A stretch of DNA of 64,000 nucleotides, taken from positions 5,828,001-5,892,000 of the forward strand of contig NZ_CP109596.1 of assembly GCF_036327755.1 (NCBI RefSeq), read 5' to 3'. Of the stretch, positions 41,701 to 50,187 are shown piece by piece. A program made the position numbers and the translations under genes. The notes beneath the pieces were generated by a model that had not been told where the DNA came from, did not search any database, and worked only from the letters and a program-made list of their open reading frames with translations. This DNA is from Nocardia sp. NBC_01503 (GTDB lineage: Bacteria; Actinomycetota; Actinomycetes; Mycobacteriales; Mycobacteriaceae). Each line of letters begins with the position of its first letter. Position 1 is the first letter of the stretch.

Positions 41701-42519
41701 GTGACCGATATGGAATCCATCGAACACACCGTCGGCGTTGTCGCGCAGCTGACCGGCATATCGGTACGGACCCTGCATCACTACGACGAGATCGGCCTGC
41801 TGCGCCCCAGTGCGCGCGGCACGACCGGCTACCGCCTCTACAACGACGCCGATCTGCAACGGCTGCAACGCATTCTGTTCTACCGAGAACTCGAATTCGG
41901 CCTCGACGATATCGCGTCCATGCTGTCCGACCCGGGCATATCCGACGAGGATCAGCTGCGCCGCCAGCGTGACCTCCTCGGCGACCGCATCGCACGCCAG
42001 CAGTCCATGCTCGCCCTGATCGACAAGGAATTGACCGCCCGCCGCTCCGGAATCTCCCTCACCTCCGCCGAACGACTCGACGTATTCGGCGGCGACCGCC
42101 TGGTCGACACCGCCGAGGAGGCCGAACGCCGCTGGGGCGCCACCCCCGAATTCCAACAGCGCCGACAGCGAACCAGCCAATACACCAAACAGGATTGGCT
42201 CGACCTCCGCGCCGAACAACGCCCCATCCACCAGGCCCTCGCCGACGCAATGCGCGCCGGTATCCCCGCCGCCGATCCCGTACCCACGGACCTCGCCGAA
42301 CAACACCGCCGCCACCTCGAACACTGGTTCCACGACTGCGACTACGACACCCACCGCACCCTGGCCGCCGAATACCGAGCCAACCGCCGCCTCGGCCGCA
42401 ACTACGACGACATGGCACCGGGCCTATCCCGATACATCCACGACGCGATCCTCGCGAACTGCCAACGCAACCAGCCCGAATGTGTTCTCTCCCGCAGTCT
42501 TGTGGCCGGGCGTCAATAG
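41701..42519 (+). CDS. TipA-like MerR regulator with TipAS domain
   Basis: A 272-residue MerR activator. The winged helix (about residues 11-80) has VAQLTGISVRTLHHYDEIGLL and GYRLYND, followed by a long dimerisation coil and a C-terminal TipAS-like domain (about 145-260: WGATPEFQQRR-type start, HRRHLEHWFHDCDYDTHRTLAAEY). TipAS domains bind thiopeptide and other drugs and trigger resistance genes. The GTG at 41701 sits just past a likely self-operator; ATG at 41710 is an alternative. No obvious resistance gene follows. Confidence 0.88.
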   Translation: MTDMESIEHTVGVVAQLTGISVRTLHHYDEIGLLRPSARGTTGYRLYNDADLQRLQRILFYRELEFGLDDIASMLSDPGISDEDQLRRQRDLLGDRIARQQSMLALIDKELTARRSGISLTSAERLDVFGGDRLVDTAEEAERRWGATPEFQQRRQRTSQYTKQDWLDLRAEQRPIHQALADAMRAGIPAADPVPTDLAEQHRRHLEHWFHDCDYDTHRTLAAEYRANRRLGRNYDDMAPGLSRYIHDAILANCQRNQPECVLSRSLVAGRQ

Positions 42520-42567
42520 TCGGATAGGGTGCGCAGGTTGTTCGGGTGGTCGTGACGAAGGTTGACA

Positions 42568-42927
42568 ATGGCGCAGGGTGGGCAGGTTTCGGTTACCGAG
42601 CTGTGGCGGCCGACGGGGCCGCAGGAGTTGGAGCTGGTTCGTCAATCGGGTTGGCGCGCTTGGCCTCCCAGGCTTCCCGAGCAGCCGATCTTCTATCCCG
42701 TACTCAATGAGGACTATGCGATCCGGATCGCGCGGGAGTGGAATGTTCCGCATGACGGGGTTGGTTATGTGACGCGCTTTCGGGTGGAGTCGGCGTTTCT
42801 GGAGCGCTATCCGGTTCAGCAGGCCGGGGGTCGGACGATTCTGGAGCTGTGGGTTCCGGCTGAAGAATTAGTCGAGTTCAATGCTCATCTGGTTGGTCTT
42901 ATCGAGGTCGTGCACGAGTTCCGGTGA
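42568..42927 (+). CDS. ADP-ribosylation/crystallin J1-like small protein
   Basis: A 119-residue protein of a small conserved family often labelled ADP-ribosylation/crystallin J1. Blocks: LWRPTGPQELELVRQSGWRAWPPRLPEQP, IFYPVLNEDYAIRIAREWN and the later GYVTRFRVESAFLERYPVQ. No ADP-ribosyl hydrolase site is visible despite the label. ATG at 42568 follows GAAGG; a TTG at 42562 is possible. The methyltransferase gene follows after 50 nt, possibly in one transcript. Confidence 0.75.
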   Translation: MAQGGQVSVTELWRPTGPQELELVRQSGWRAWPPRLPEQPIFYPVLNEDYAIRIAREWNVPHDGVGYVTRFRVESAFLERYPVQQAGGRTILELWVPAEELVEFNAHLVGLIEVVHEFR

Positions 42928-42977
42928 CGGTGGTGGCACAGTGTTGCGGAGAAAGGTCGAGCGAGGAGGAGTAGGCG

Positions 42978-43589
42978 ATGAGTGCACGTGTCCCCAGCCA
43001 GTGGGAGGAGCTCACCGCTGCCGATCCCGCGCATTCGACCTGGTACGTCGAGCGATTCCGGAAGATGGCGGCCGAGGGGCAGGACATCTTCGGCGAGGCG
43101 CGGCTGGTCGACGCGATGCTCGAGCGTGGCAGTCGCGTCCTGGACGCGGGGTGTGGTCCGGGCCGGGTCGGCGGCTACCTGCACCGCTCCGGACACACCG
43201 TGGTCGGAGTCGACGTCGATCCGGTGTTGATCGCCGCGGCGGAGCAGGACTATCCCGGTCCGACCTGGCTTGTCGGCGATCTCGCCGAATTGGATCTGCC
43301 GAGCCGCGGGATCGCCGCCGACTTCGATGCCATCGTATGCGCGGGAAACGTACTGACCTTTGTCGCGCCATCCACCAGGGACGCGGTACTGACCGGCTTC
43401 GCCCGTCACCTCGCCCCCACCGGTCGACTGGTGACCGGCTTCGGCGCCGATCGCGGCTACGACTTCCCGCAGTTCCTGTCCGACGCCGAAAATGCCGGTC
43501 TCACACTGGATGTGCGACTCTCAACCTGGGATCTCCGCCCGTACGCCGACGCGTCCGACTACATGGTGGCCGTGTTCTCCCGGCCGTGA
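42978..43589 (+). CDS. Class I SAM-dependent methyltransferase
   Basis: A 203-residue protein with SAM motif I VLDAGCGPGRVGGYL (about residue 53), the acidic GVDVDP after the second strand and GDLAELDLP as motif II. The start WYVERFRKMAAEGQD is a common N-terminal helix of this group. GAGGAGGAG lies upstream of the ATG. It follows the small crystallin-J1-like gene. Methyl acceptor unknown. Confidence 0.85.
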   Translation: MSARVPSQWEELTAADPAHSTWYVERFRKMAAEGQDIFGEARLVDAMLERGSRVLDAGCGPGRVGGYLHRSGHTVVGVDVDPVLIAAAEQDYPGPTWLVGDLAELDLPSRGIAADFDAIVCAGNVLTFVAPSTRDAVLTGFARHLAPTGRLVTGFGADRGYDFPQFLSDAENAGLTLDVRLSTWDLRPYADASDYMVAVFSRP

Positions 43590-43622
43590 CGACGAGGAGA
43601 ACTCCGCCCGAAACGCTTTCCC

Positions 43623-44267
43623 TCAGCGGCGCCAGAACACGTGGTGGGTGACCCCGCTCGGGCTCGGGATCTGCTCCAGGTGGAAGCGGTCGGTGAGTTC
43701 GTCCGGGGTGGTCCAGAGTCGTTCGCCACTGCCGAGTTCGATTGGGGCCACGGCGATGTGCATTTGGTCGACCAGGTCGGCGGCGAGGAAATCGCGGACG
43801 GTGGAGACGCCGCCGCCGAGGCGGACGTCCTTGCCGTCGGCGGCTTCGAATGCCTGCTCCAGTGCCTCCTTCGGGGAGGCGTCGATGAAGTGGAATATGG
43901 TTTCGCCCAAGGTGATCGACGGGCGGGGGTGGTGTGTGAGGACGAAAACCGGTGTGCGGAACGGGGGTTCGTCGCCCCACCAGCCCTGCCAGTCGTAGTT
44001 CTCCCAGGGGCCGCGCTGGGGGCCGAATTTGTTGCGGCCCATGATTTCCGCGCCGATATTGTTGCGGTAGTCGCGGGTGAAGTAGTCGTCGAGTCCATAG
44101 CTGCCGCCGGGGTCGGTGCGGTTGACCCAGTGGGCGGTGGCGCCGCACCAGGAGAACAGGGCACTCGGGTCCGCATGGCCGAAGGGCTGATCCAAGGTTT
44201 GGCCGACGCCCGCGCCGTATCCGTCGCTGGAGATATTGAAGTTCTGAACCCGAACCAGTTGTGGCAT
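43623..44267 (-). CDS. Dihydrofolate reductase-like (RibD C-terminal) protein
   Basis: A 214-residue protein of the YyaP/RibD C-terminal reductase family. PQLVRVQNFNISSDGYGAG opens the Rossmann-like NADPH fold; GAEIMGRNKFGP, RTPVFVLTHHPRP and the GGGVSTVRDFLAADLVDQMHIAVAP block complete the family pattern. GGAAGGA precedes the ATG at 44267. Members reduce an unknown small substrate and are not true folate enzymes. A single gene between a convergent methyltransferase and an LLM gene. Confidence 0.85.
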   Translation of the reverse strand: MPQLVRVQNFNISSDGYGAGVGQTLDQPFGHADPSALFSWCGATAHWVNRTDPGGSYGLDDYFTRDYRNNIGAEIMGRNKFGPQRGPWENYDWQGWWGDEPPFRTPVFVLTHHPRPSITLGETIFHFIDASPKEALEQAFEAADGKDVRLGGGVSTVRDFLAADLVDQMHIAVAPIELGSGERLWTTPDELTDRFHLEQIPSPSGVTHHVFWRR

Positions 44268-44351
44268 TGAAAACTCCTTCCGGTTGCAATCTGCAATCAG
44301 TTGAAATCTACCGACAATCGTGACGGTGCGCCATAGGCGCACGTCGGATGG

Positions 44352-45239
44352 TCAGGCGCACAGGGCTCGGGCGGCCGGAACGACGTCGCCGATCCAGCGG
44401 CGCAACTGGGTTTCGTCGGCGGATTCGGGCCAGTAGACGAAGGTGCCGAAGCCGGTCTCCAGGGCGAGATCGGCCAGAATGCGAGCCCAACCCGAGGCGT
44501 CGGTGCGAATCGGATCCGCGCCGCGCAGTGTGACCGGTCCCGGAGTCTCGGTGATCGTTCCGACGAGCTGTGCCATCCGGGTGATATCGGCCGGATCGCG
44601 CCCCGCGTCGACCGCGGAGGCGGAGATAATGTCCTGTGTCGCTTGCCATTTCTCATACGGCAGGTAATGCGGGATGGGTGCGGCCCATCCATCCGCGATG
44701 CGCCCGGTGAGCACATTTGCCTTGGGTCCGACACTGCCGAACCAGATTCCGACCGGATGCGCGGGCGCGGGTCCGGCCTGTACGCCGTGCACCCGGTATT
44801 GCGCGCCTTCGACTTTCGCCTTCGTCCCCGGCAACCACATGGCGCGGATAATCGCCGTGGCCTCCTCGAGCGCCTGCAGCGCTTCGGGATTCGACCGCAC
44901 AGGTCCGCCCATAGCGCCGATCGCGGGCCAGAATGCCCCCGCCCCCAACGCGAGTTCGAATCGCCCGCCGCTGAGCAGATCCAATGTCGCCGCCTGCTTC
45001 CCGAGCATCGCGGGCCCGCGCAACGGCAGACTCGCCACATCCGGAAACACCCGCAGCCGTTCGGTTTCCGCCAGCACCGTCGCGATCACCGCAAAGGTAT
45101 CGGCAAGCCCACCCGAGTACGGATGGTCCTGGATTCCGAGCAGATCCAAACCCTCCCGATCCGCCACCACGGCCATCGCGCGCAACTGCGGCAGCTCGGT
45201 CACGGTCGGCGCCAACTGAATCCCGAATCGTAGGTTCAC
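44352..45239 (-). CDS. LLM class F420/flavin-dependent oxidoreductase
   Basis: A 295-residue luciferase-like protein. FGIQLAPTVTELPQLRAMAVVADREGLDLLGIQDHPY (in parts) opens the barrel, DLLSGGRFELALGAG (about residue 88) is the cofactor loop, and PVGIWFGSVGPKANVLTGRIADGWA the late block. GTG start at 45239. F420 use is likely in Nocardia-like organisms but is not proven by sequence. It is followed by a small reductase-like gene on the same strand. Confidence 0.85.
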   Translation of the reverse strand: MNLRFGIQLAPTVTELPQLRAMAVVADREGLDLLGIQDHPYSGGLADTFAVIATVLAETERLRVFPDVASLPLRGPAMLGKQAATLDLLSGGRFELALGAGAFWPAIGAMGGPVRSNPEALQALEEATAIIRAMWLPGTKAKVEGAQYRVHGVQAGPAPAHPVGIWFGSVGPKANVLTGRIADGWAAPIPHYLPYEKWQATQDIISASAVDAGRDPADITRMAQLVGTITETPGPVTLRGADPIRTDASGWARILADLALETGFGTFVYWPESADETQLRRWIGDVVPAARALCA

Positions 45240-45273
45240 ATCGCGATCATGCCAGCCGCGGCGGTATCGATCG

Positions 45274-45672
45274 TCAGTCGCCGGGCGTCCGGCCGGGAGC
45301 CTTCAACAACCATCGCCAACGCGGTAGTTCGGCGATCACGGTGGCGAGCGCCAAGGCGGTGATCAGCACCGCGAGCCAGGGGTACCAGGCGGCCCAGGCG
45401 CTCGTCACCGCGGCAACAAGTTGGAGTACCACCAGGGCGATCGTGACCGTGCCCGGAACCGCGATGAGGGTTTGCTTCTTGTCGCCGGGGGTGGCGAACA
45501 GCGTTGGCAGGCCGATCAGCACGACTACTGATGCGACGGCCAGCAACACCGAGTGATCGGCCAGCGCCCAGGGCGTCGCGATCCAGGCGATCAGTTCGGT
45601 GCCGAAGCGCAGAACCGACGGGATGCGGCCGCGGGACGTGAGGTTGGGGGAGACGGTTGTGGGGTCGAGCAT
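45274..45672 (-). CDS. Small four-helix membrane protein
   Basis: A 132-residue integral membrane protein with four hydrophobic helices (about 25-45, 48-65, 72-92 and 98-115). Start TTVSPNLTSRGRIPSVLRFGTELIAWIATPW suggests the DUF2568-like small membrane family, with moderate certainty. ATG at 45672. An open frame continues upstream into unrelated sequence. It is 34 nt before the LLM gene on the same strand. Confidence 0.6.
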   Translation of the reverse strand: MLDPTTVSPNLTSRGRIPSVLRFGTELIAWIATPWALADHSVLLAVASVVVLIGLPTLFATPGDKKQTLIAVPGTVTIALVVLQLVAAVTSAWAAWYPWLAVLITALALATVIAELPRWRWLLKAPGRTPGD

Positions 45673-45732
45673 GGCCGACAGCCTGCCACACCACCCGAAC
45701 GCCCTCACCGCACTGACACGTAAAGGCAGTGA

Positions 45733-45844
45733 AACCCGCTTCCGGAACCTGATCGAAATGCTGTCGGGCATACGGCATATCCCGATGCTGGAAGATCCCG
45801 GAACAACCGCCGCGCTGCTCCGGGATTTCGCCAAGACTCCCTGA
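45733..45844 (+). pseudogene. Possible C-terminal remnant of an alpha/beta hydrolase
   Basis: On the plus strand the frame ending at 45844 reads GIRHIPMLEDPGTTAALLRDF, which resembles the usual end of alpha/beta hydrolases (SGIGHLPMLEDP-x-TAALLRDF) with the catalytic His in place. The preceding bases lack the rest of the domain. It is convergent with pgl and directly adjoins its stop. Likely a leftover of a deleted gene. Confidence 0.45.
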
Positions 45845-46582
45845 TCAGGGGCGGGGAAGATCCGCCGCTGCGGCGTCGTCGAGGAGCCAGGTGGTGGATT
45901 CGGTGCCGATCGCTCCGGCGGCCGGAACATCAAGGGGGGATGCGCCGTTCAGGGCCGCGGCCACGGCCGCCGCCTTGGCCTCGCCCGCCGTGATGATCAT
46001 GACGTGCCGGGACCTGCGGATGGCGGGCAGGGTCAGCGTGATGCGCACGGCCGGGGGCTTGGGTGAATGTGTCTCCGCCACAACGAGATCGTGCTCCTCG
46101 CGGGTGGCGGCGGTGTGCGGGAAGAGGGAGTTGATATGCCCCTCTCCGCCCATACCGAGCAGGTGGATATCGAACGCCCCGTGCTGCGCCAGATGGGCGT
46201 GCACGGTGGCGGCGTACTCACCGGTGGCCTCCAGGACATCCGGGTAGTCACCGCTGGAGGTTTCGGTCGGGTGGACCCGGGCCGGATCGACCGGAACGTG
46301 ATCCAGCAGCGCCTCACGCGCCTGGAGGTCATTGCGCTCGGGATCCCCGGTGGGGACGAAACGCTCATCGCCCCAGAAGATGTCGAGCTTGGACCAGTCG
46401 ATGTCACCGGGGGCCTTGCGAACCCATTCGAGCAGGCCGATACCGGTGCCGCCGCCGGTCAGCACCACCGAGGCCGACCCGCGCAGCCGCTGCGCCTCGA
46501 CGATCCGGACCACGAGCCGCGCGGCGGCGGCCCGCACGAGCTCGTCCGGGGTGCCGAAGGTTTCGACGGTGGGCTTACTCAT
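45845..46582 (-). CDS. pgl: 6-phosphogluconolactonase
   Basis: It hydrolyses 6-phosphogluconolactone, the second step of the oxidative pentose-phosphate pathway. The 245-residue protein has VVLTGGGTGIGLLEWV, WGDERFVPTGDPERNDLQ and GMGGEGHINSLFPH, the family blocks for phosphate binding and catalysis, and a final VPAAGAIGTESTTWLLD. The ATG overlaps the opcA stop by 8 nt. It is the last gene of tkt-tal-zwf-opcA-pgl. Confidence 0.95.
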   Translation of the reverse strand: MSKPTVETFGTPDELVRAAAARLVVRIVEAQRLRGSASVVLTGGGTGIGLLEWVRKAPGDIDWSKLDIFWGDERFVPTGDPERNDLQAREALLDHVPVDPARVHPTETSSGDYPDVLEATGEYAATVHAHLAQHGAFDIHLLGMGGEGHINSLFPHTAATREEHDLVVAETHSPKPPAVRITLTLPAIRRSRHVMIITAGEAKAAAVAAALNGASPLDVPAAGAIGTESTTWLLDDAAAADLPRP

Positions 46583-47495
46583 AGGTCACCCTTTCGATGC
46601 CGGTCAGCGCCTCGGCATAGATGTCATCGGCGTCCAGGTGCCGCAGCTCCTCGGCCAGGCAATCGCGAGTCTCCCTGCGCGCCAGGGCGAATCGCTGATC
46701 GGGCTCGCCGGTGCGGGTCAGGGTCGCGGTACGCCCGTGCTGCGGGCGGGAGATGGAGATCGTGACCGTCGGACGGCGCATCTCCACCTTCAGTTCACCG
46801 ATCTGCCGCACCACCGGGCAGTCCAGTCGCGCGGCCAGCCAGCCGGCCAGCATGTCCAGCGCAGGTTCCTCGCGCAGGCCCGAAACCGTCACCGACTCAA
46901 CGGCTTCGAACGGAGCCTCATCGAGCGCCGCCGCCAGCAGGGCCCGCCAGTAGCTGATCCGGCTCCACGCCAGATCGGTGTCGCCGGGTGCGTAGCTGTC
47001 GCGCCGCTTCTTGATGGTGTCCTGCGGATCCGGCGCGAAGGTGGCGTCGGTAATGCGCCGCGTCGCCAGCCGGCCCACCGAATCCTTGGACGGGAATTCC
47101 GGTGCGCCCCTGGGCCACCACGCCACCACGGGGGTGTCGGGCAGCAGGAACGGCACCACCACACTGCTCTCGTGCGCGACCAGCTCGCCCTGCAATCGCA
47201 GCACGATGACCTCGGCCGCACCGGCATCGCCGCCGACGCGGATCTGTGCGTCCAAGCGCGTGGCCGCCAGACGATCGCCGCGTGCGAGAACTATTACGCG
47301 ACAGGGATGTTCACGCGAGGCGTCATTGGCGGCGTCGATCGCCCCCTCGGCCTCGGAGCTGTCCAGGGTGCACACCACCAGGGTGAGCACGCGTCCCATG
47401 GTGACCACGCCATTGGCCTCGCGCAGCTGGATGAGCCGCTTGGATACCTCGCGGGTATCGGTATCGGGCATATCGATGATCACGGTCGCCGCCAT
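46575..47495 (-). CDS. opcA: Glucose-6-phosphate dehydrogenase assembly protein OpcA
   Basis: A 306-residue OpcA, which promotes assembly and redox control of glucose-6-phosphate dehydrogenase in actinobacteria and cyanobacteria. The start MAATVIIDMPDTDTREVSKRL, CRVIVLARGDR, WWPRGAPEFPSKD and DLAWSRISYWRALLAAALD are typical. Its ATG lies inside the end of zwf (16-nt overlap), so the two are coupled, and pgl follows with overlap. Normal length; no unusual feature. Confidence 0.94.
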   Translation of the reverse strand: MAATVIIDMPDTDTREVSKRLIQLREANGVVTMGRVLTLVVCTLDSSEAEGAIDAANDASREHPCRVIVLARGDRLAATRLDAQIRVGGDAGAAEVIVLRLQGELVAHESSVVVPFLLPDTPVVAWWPRGAPEFPSKDSVGRLATRRITDATFAPDPQDTIKKRRDSYAPGDTDLAWSRISYWRALLAAALDEAPFEAVESVTVSGLREEPALDMLAGWLAARLDCPVVRQIGELKVEMRRPTVTISISRPQHGRTATLTRTGEPDQRFALARRETRDCLAEELRHLDADDIYAEALTGIERVTYE

Positions 47496-49045
47496 TCCCG
47501 CCCGCTGCGCGCGAGCATCTCATCGGCGGATTCCGGACCCCACATACCGGCCTCATACGGGTCCGGTTTGCCTTCGGCCGCCCAGCGCTCGAGTACGGGA
47601 TCGAGGATCTCCCAAGACAATTCGACCTCCTCGTTGACCGGGAAGAGCGACGGCACGCCCAGCAGCACATCGAGGATGAGCCGCTCATACGCCTCGGGGG
47701 AGTCCTCGGTGAAGGCTTCGCCGTAGCTGAAGTCCATATTCACATCGCGGACCTCCATGCTGGAGCCGGGCACCTTGGACCCGAACCGCATGGTGATGCC
47801 CTCATCCGGCTGCACCCGAACCACCAGGGCGTTCTGCCCGAGCTCCTCGGTCATGGTCTGATCGAAGGGCAGGTGCGGTGCGCGCTTGAACACGACGGCG
47901 ATCTCGGTGACCCGGCGGCCCAACCGCTTTCCGGTCCGCAGATAGAACGGCACCCCCGCCCAGCGCCGCGTCTCCACGGCCAGGGTGATGGCGGCATAGG
48001 TCTCGGTGTTCGAATTCGGGTCGAACCCCTCCTCCTGCAACAGCCCGACCACGGGCTCGCTGCCCTGCCAGCCCGCGGTGTACTGCCCGCGCGCGGACGT
48101 CTCGTCCAGCGGCTCGACGAGTTTCACCGCCGACAAGACCTTGATCTTCTCGGTCTGCAATTGCTTGGGCTGAAAGCTGACCGGCTCCTCCATCGCCGTC
48201 AGCGCGAGCAGCTGCAGCAGATGGTTCTGGATCACATCGCGGGCCGCGCCGATACCGTCGTAATACCCTGCGCGACCGCCCAATCCGATGTCCTCGGCCA
48301 TGGTGATCTGCACATGATCGACGTAATTGGCATTCCAGATCGGATCCCACAGCTGGTTCGCGAAGCGCAGTGCCAGAATGTTCTGCACCGTCTCCTTGCC
48401 CAGGTAGTGGTCGATGCGGAATACCGAGGACTCCGGGAACACCCGATTGACCAGTGCGTTCAGGTCGCGAGCGCTCTCCAGATCATGTCCGAACGGCTTC
48501 TCGATGACCACGCGCCGCCACGCCGGGGTCTGCCCGGCCTGCGCCAGATTCGGTTGTGCCAGGCCGTTTTTGGACAGCTCATCGAGCACCACCGGGAACT
48601 CGGTGGGCGGAATCGCAAGGTAGAAGGCGTGATTGCCGCCGGTTCCGCGATCCCGGTCCAGATCCTTGAGAGTCGTGGCCAGCCGGTGGAATGCGGCGCC
48701 GTCCTCGAAAGTGCCTTGAACGAACCGCAATCCCTCCCGCAGCTGTTCCCACACTTCCTCACGGAACGGGGTACGGGCCGAGGAGCTGACCGAATCCTTC
48801 ACCAGGGTGGCGAATTCGGCCTCGCTCATATCCCGTCGGGCGAACCCGACCAGGGCGAAACCGGGTGGCAGCAGCCCCCGGTTCGCCAGGTCATAGATGG
48901 CCGGCAGCAGTTTGCGCCGCGACAGGTCACCGGTTACCCCGAATATCACCATGCTGCACGGTCCGGCGATACGGGGAACCCGGCTGTCTCGCCCATCGCG
49001 GAGCGGGTTCCCCTGCGTGACCGTTGTCGCCGCGCGGTCCGTCAC
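47480..49045 (-). CDS. zwf: Glucose-6-phosphate dehydrogenase
   Basis: It oxidises glucose 6-phosphate to the lactone with NADP, opening the pentose-phosphate pathway. The 521-residue protein has the dinucleotide fold VIFGVTGDLSRRKLLP near the N-terminus, the VVIEKPFGHDLESA block and the active-site RIDHYLGKETVQN with Asp-His. The GTG at 49045 sits 2 nt after the tal stop, and the open frame further upstream lies within tal and is not coding. Coupled to opcA downstream. Cytosolic. Confidence 0.95.
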   Translation of the reverse strand: MTDRAATTVTQGNPLRDGRDSRVPRIAGPCSMVIFGVTGDLSRRKLLPAIYDLANRGLLPPGFALVGFARRDMSEAEFATLVKDSVSSSARTPFREEVWEQLREGLRFVQGTFEDGAAFHRLATTLKDLDRDRGTGGNHAFYLAIPPTEFPVVLDELSKNGLAQPNLAQAGQTPAWRRVVIEKPFGHDLESARDLNALVNRVFPESSVFRIDHYLGKETVQNILALRFANQLWDPIWNANYVDHVQITMAEDIGLGGRAGYYDGIGAARDVIQNHLLQLLALTAMEEPVSFQPKQLQTEKIKVLSAVKLVEPLDETSARGQYTAGWQGSEPVVGLLQEEGFDPNSNTETYAAITLAVETRRWAGVPFYLRTGKRLGRRVTEIAVVFKRAPHLPFDQTMTEELGQNALVVRVQPDEGITMRFGSKVPGSSMEVRDVNMDFSYGEAFTEDSPEAYERLILDVLLGVPSLFPVNEEVELSWEILDPVLERWAAEGKPDPYEAGMWGPESADEMLARSGREWRRP

Positions 49046-49047
49046 GG

Positions 49048-50181
49048 TCAGTTGCCTCCGGCTGACTGGAGCTGCTCGGTGGTGGCCACCAGCAGTTCCT
49101 CCCAGGACTTCACGAATTTGTCGACGCCCTCGACCTCGAGCACACCGAAGACCTCGTCCAGATTGACCCCGACCGCGACCAGCTGATCGAAGATCTGCTG
49201 GGACGCCGGTCCGGTGCCGGACATGGTGTCGCCGGTGATCTCGGCGTGGTCGGCGGCGGCCTGCAGGGTCTTCTCCGGCAGGGTGTTCACCGTGTTCGGC
49301 GCCACCAGCTCGGTGACGTACATGGTGTCCGGGAACTCCGGATTCTTCACACCGGTCGAGGCCCACAGCGGGCGCTGCGCGTTCGCGCCACCGGAGGCCG
49401 CCAGTCGCGCGAACACCGAAGTGTGTGCGCCACCGTCGAATACATCCTGGTATGCGGCATAGGCCAAGCGCGCGTTGGCGATTCCGGCCTTACCGCGCAG
49501 CTCCAGGGCCTCGGGGGTGCCGATGGCCTCCAGGCGCTTGTCGATCTCGGTGTCCACGCGGGAGACGAAGAACGAAGCGACGGAGTGGATCTTGGCCAGA
49601 TCATGTCCGGCGGTGTGCGCGTTGGTCAGACCATCGAGGTACGCGCCCATGACCGCGGTGTACCGCTCGACGGAGAAGATCAGCGTCACATTCACGCTGA
49701 TGCCCTCGGCGATCACCCGCGAGATGGCCGGAATACCGGCCTCGGTGGCGGGAATCTTGATCAGCAGATTGGGCCGGTCCACGATCTTCCACAGCTCGAC
49801 GGCCTGCGCCACCGTGCCATCGGTATCGAAGGCCAGTCGCGGATCGACCTCGATGGAGACGCGGCCGTCCTTACCACCGGAGGCGGCGAACACGTCGGCG
49901 AAGATATCGCAGGCCGCGCGCACGTCATCGGTGGTGATGGTGCGGATCGCCGAGTCCACATCCGCGCCCCGGGCGGCGAGCTCGCGCACCTGAGCGTCGT
50001 AATCGTGGCCCTGCGAGAGCGCACCCTGGAAGATGGTCGGGTTGGTGGTGACACCGACGACGCTGCGGGTATCGATCAGGCCCTGGAGGTTTCCGGACTT
50101 GATGCGATCACGCGAGAGATCGTCGAGCCACACCGAGACCCCTGCGGCCGACAGGGCCGCGAGGTTGGTGTTCTGAGTCAT
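49048..50181 (-). CDS. tal: Transaldolase
   Basis: It transfers dihydroxyacetone units between sugar phosphates. A 377-residue transaldolase of the actinobacterial length, with SVWLDDLSRDRI near the start, VGVTTNPTIF, the Schiff-base lysine in NLLIKIPATEAG and the phosphate-binding VASFFVSRVDTEID. It is between tkt (6 nt gap) and zwf (2 nt gap). Start ATG at 50181. Confidence 0.95.
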   Translation of the reverse strand: MTQNTNLAALSAAGVSVWLDDLSRDRIKSGNLQGLIDTRSVVGVTTNPTIFQGALSQGHDYDAQVRELAARGADVDSAIRTITTDDVRAACDIFADVFAASGGKDGRVSIEVDPRLAFDTDGTVAQAVELWKIVDRPNLLIKIPATEAGIPAISRVIAEGISVNVTLIFSVERYTAVMGAYLDGLTNAHTAGHDLAKIHSVASFFVSRVDTEIDKRLEAIGTPEALELRGKAGIANARLAYAAYQDVFDGGAHTSVFARLAASGGANAQRPLWASTGVKNPEFPDTMYVTELVAPNTVNTLPEKTLQAAADHAEITGDTMSGTGPASQQIFDQLVAVGVNLDEVFGVLEVEGVDKFVKSWEELLVATTEQLQSAGGN

Positions 50182-50187
50182 GAGTGC

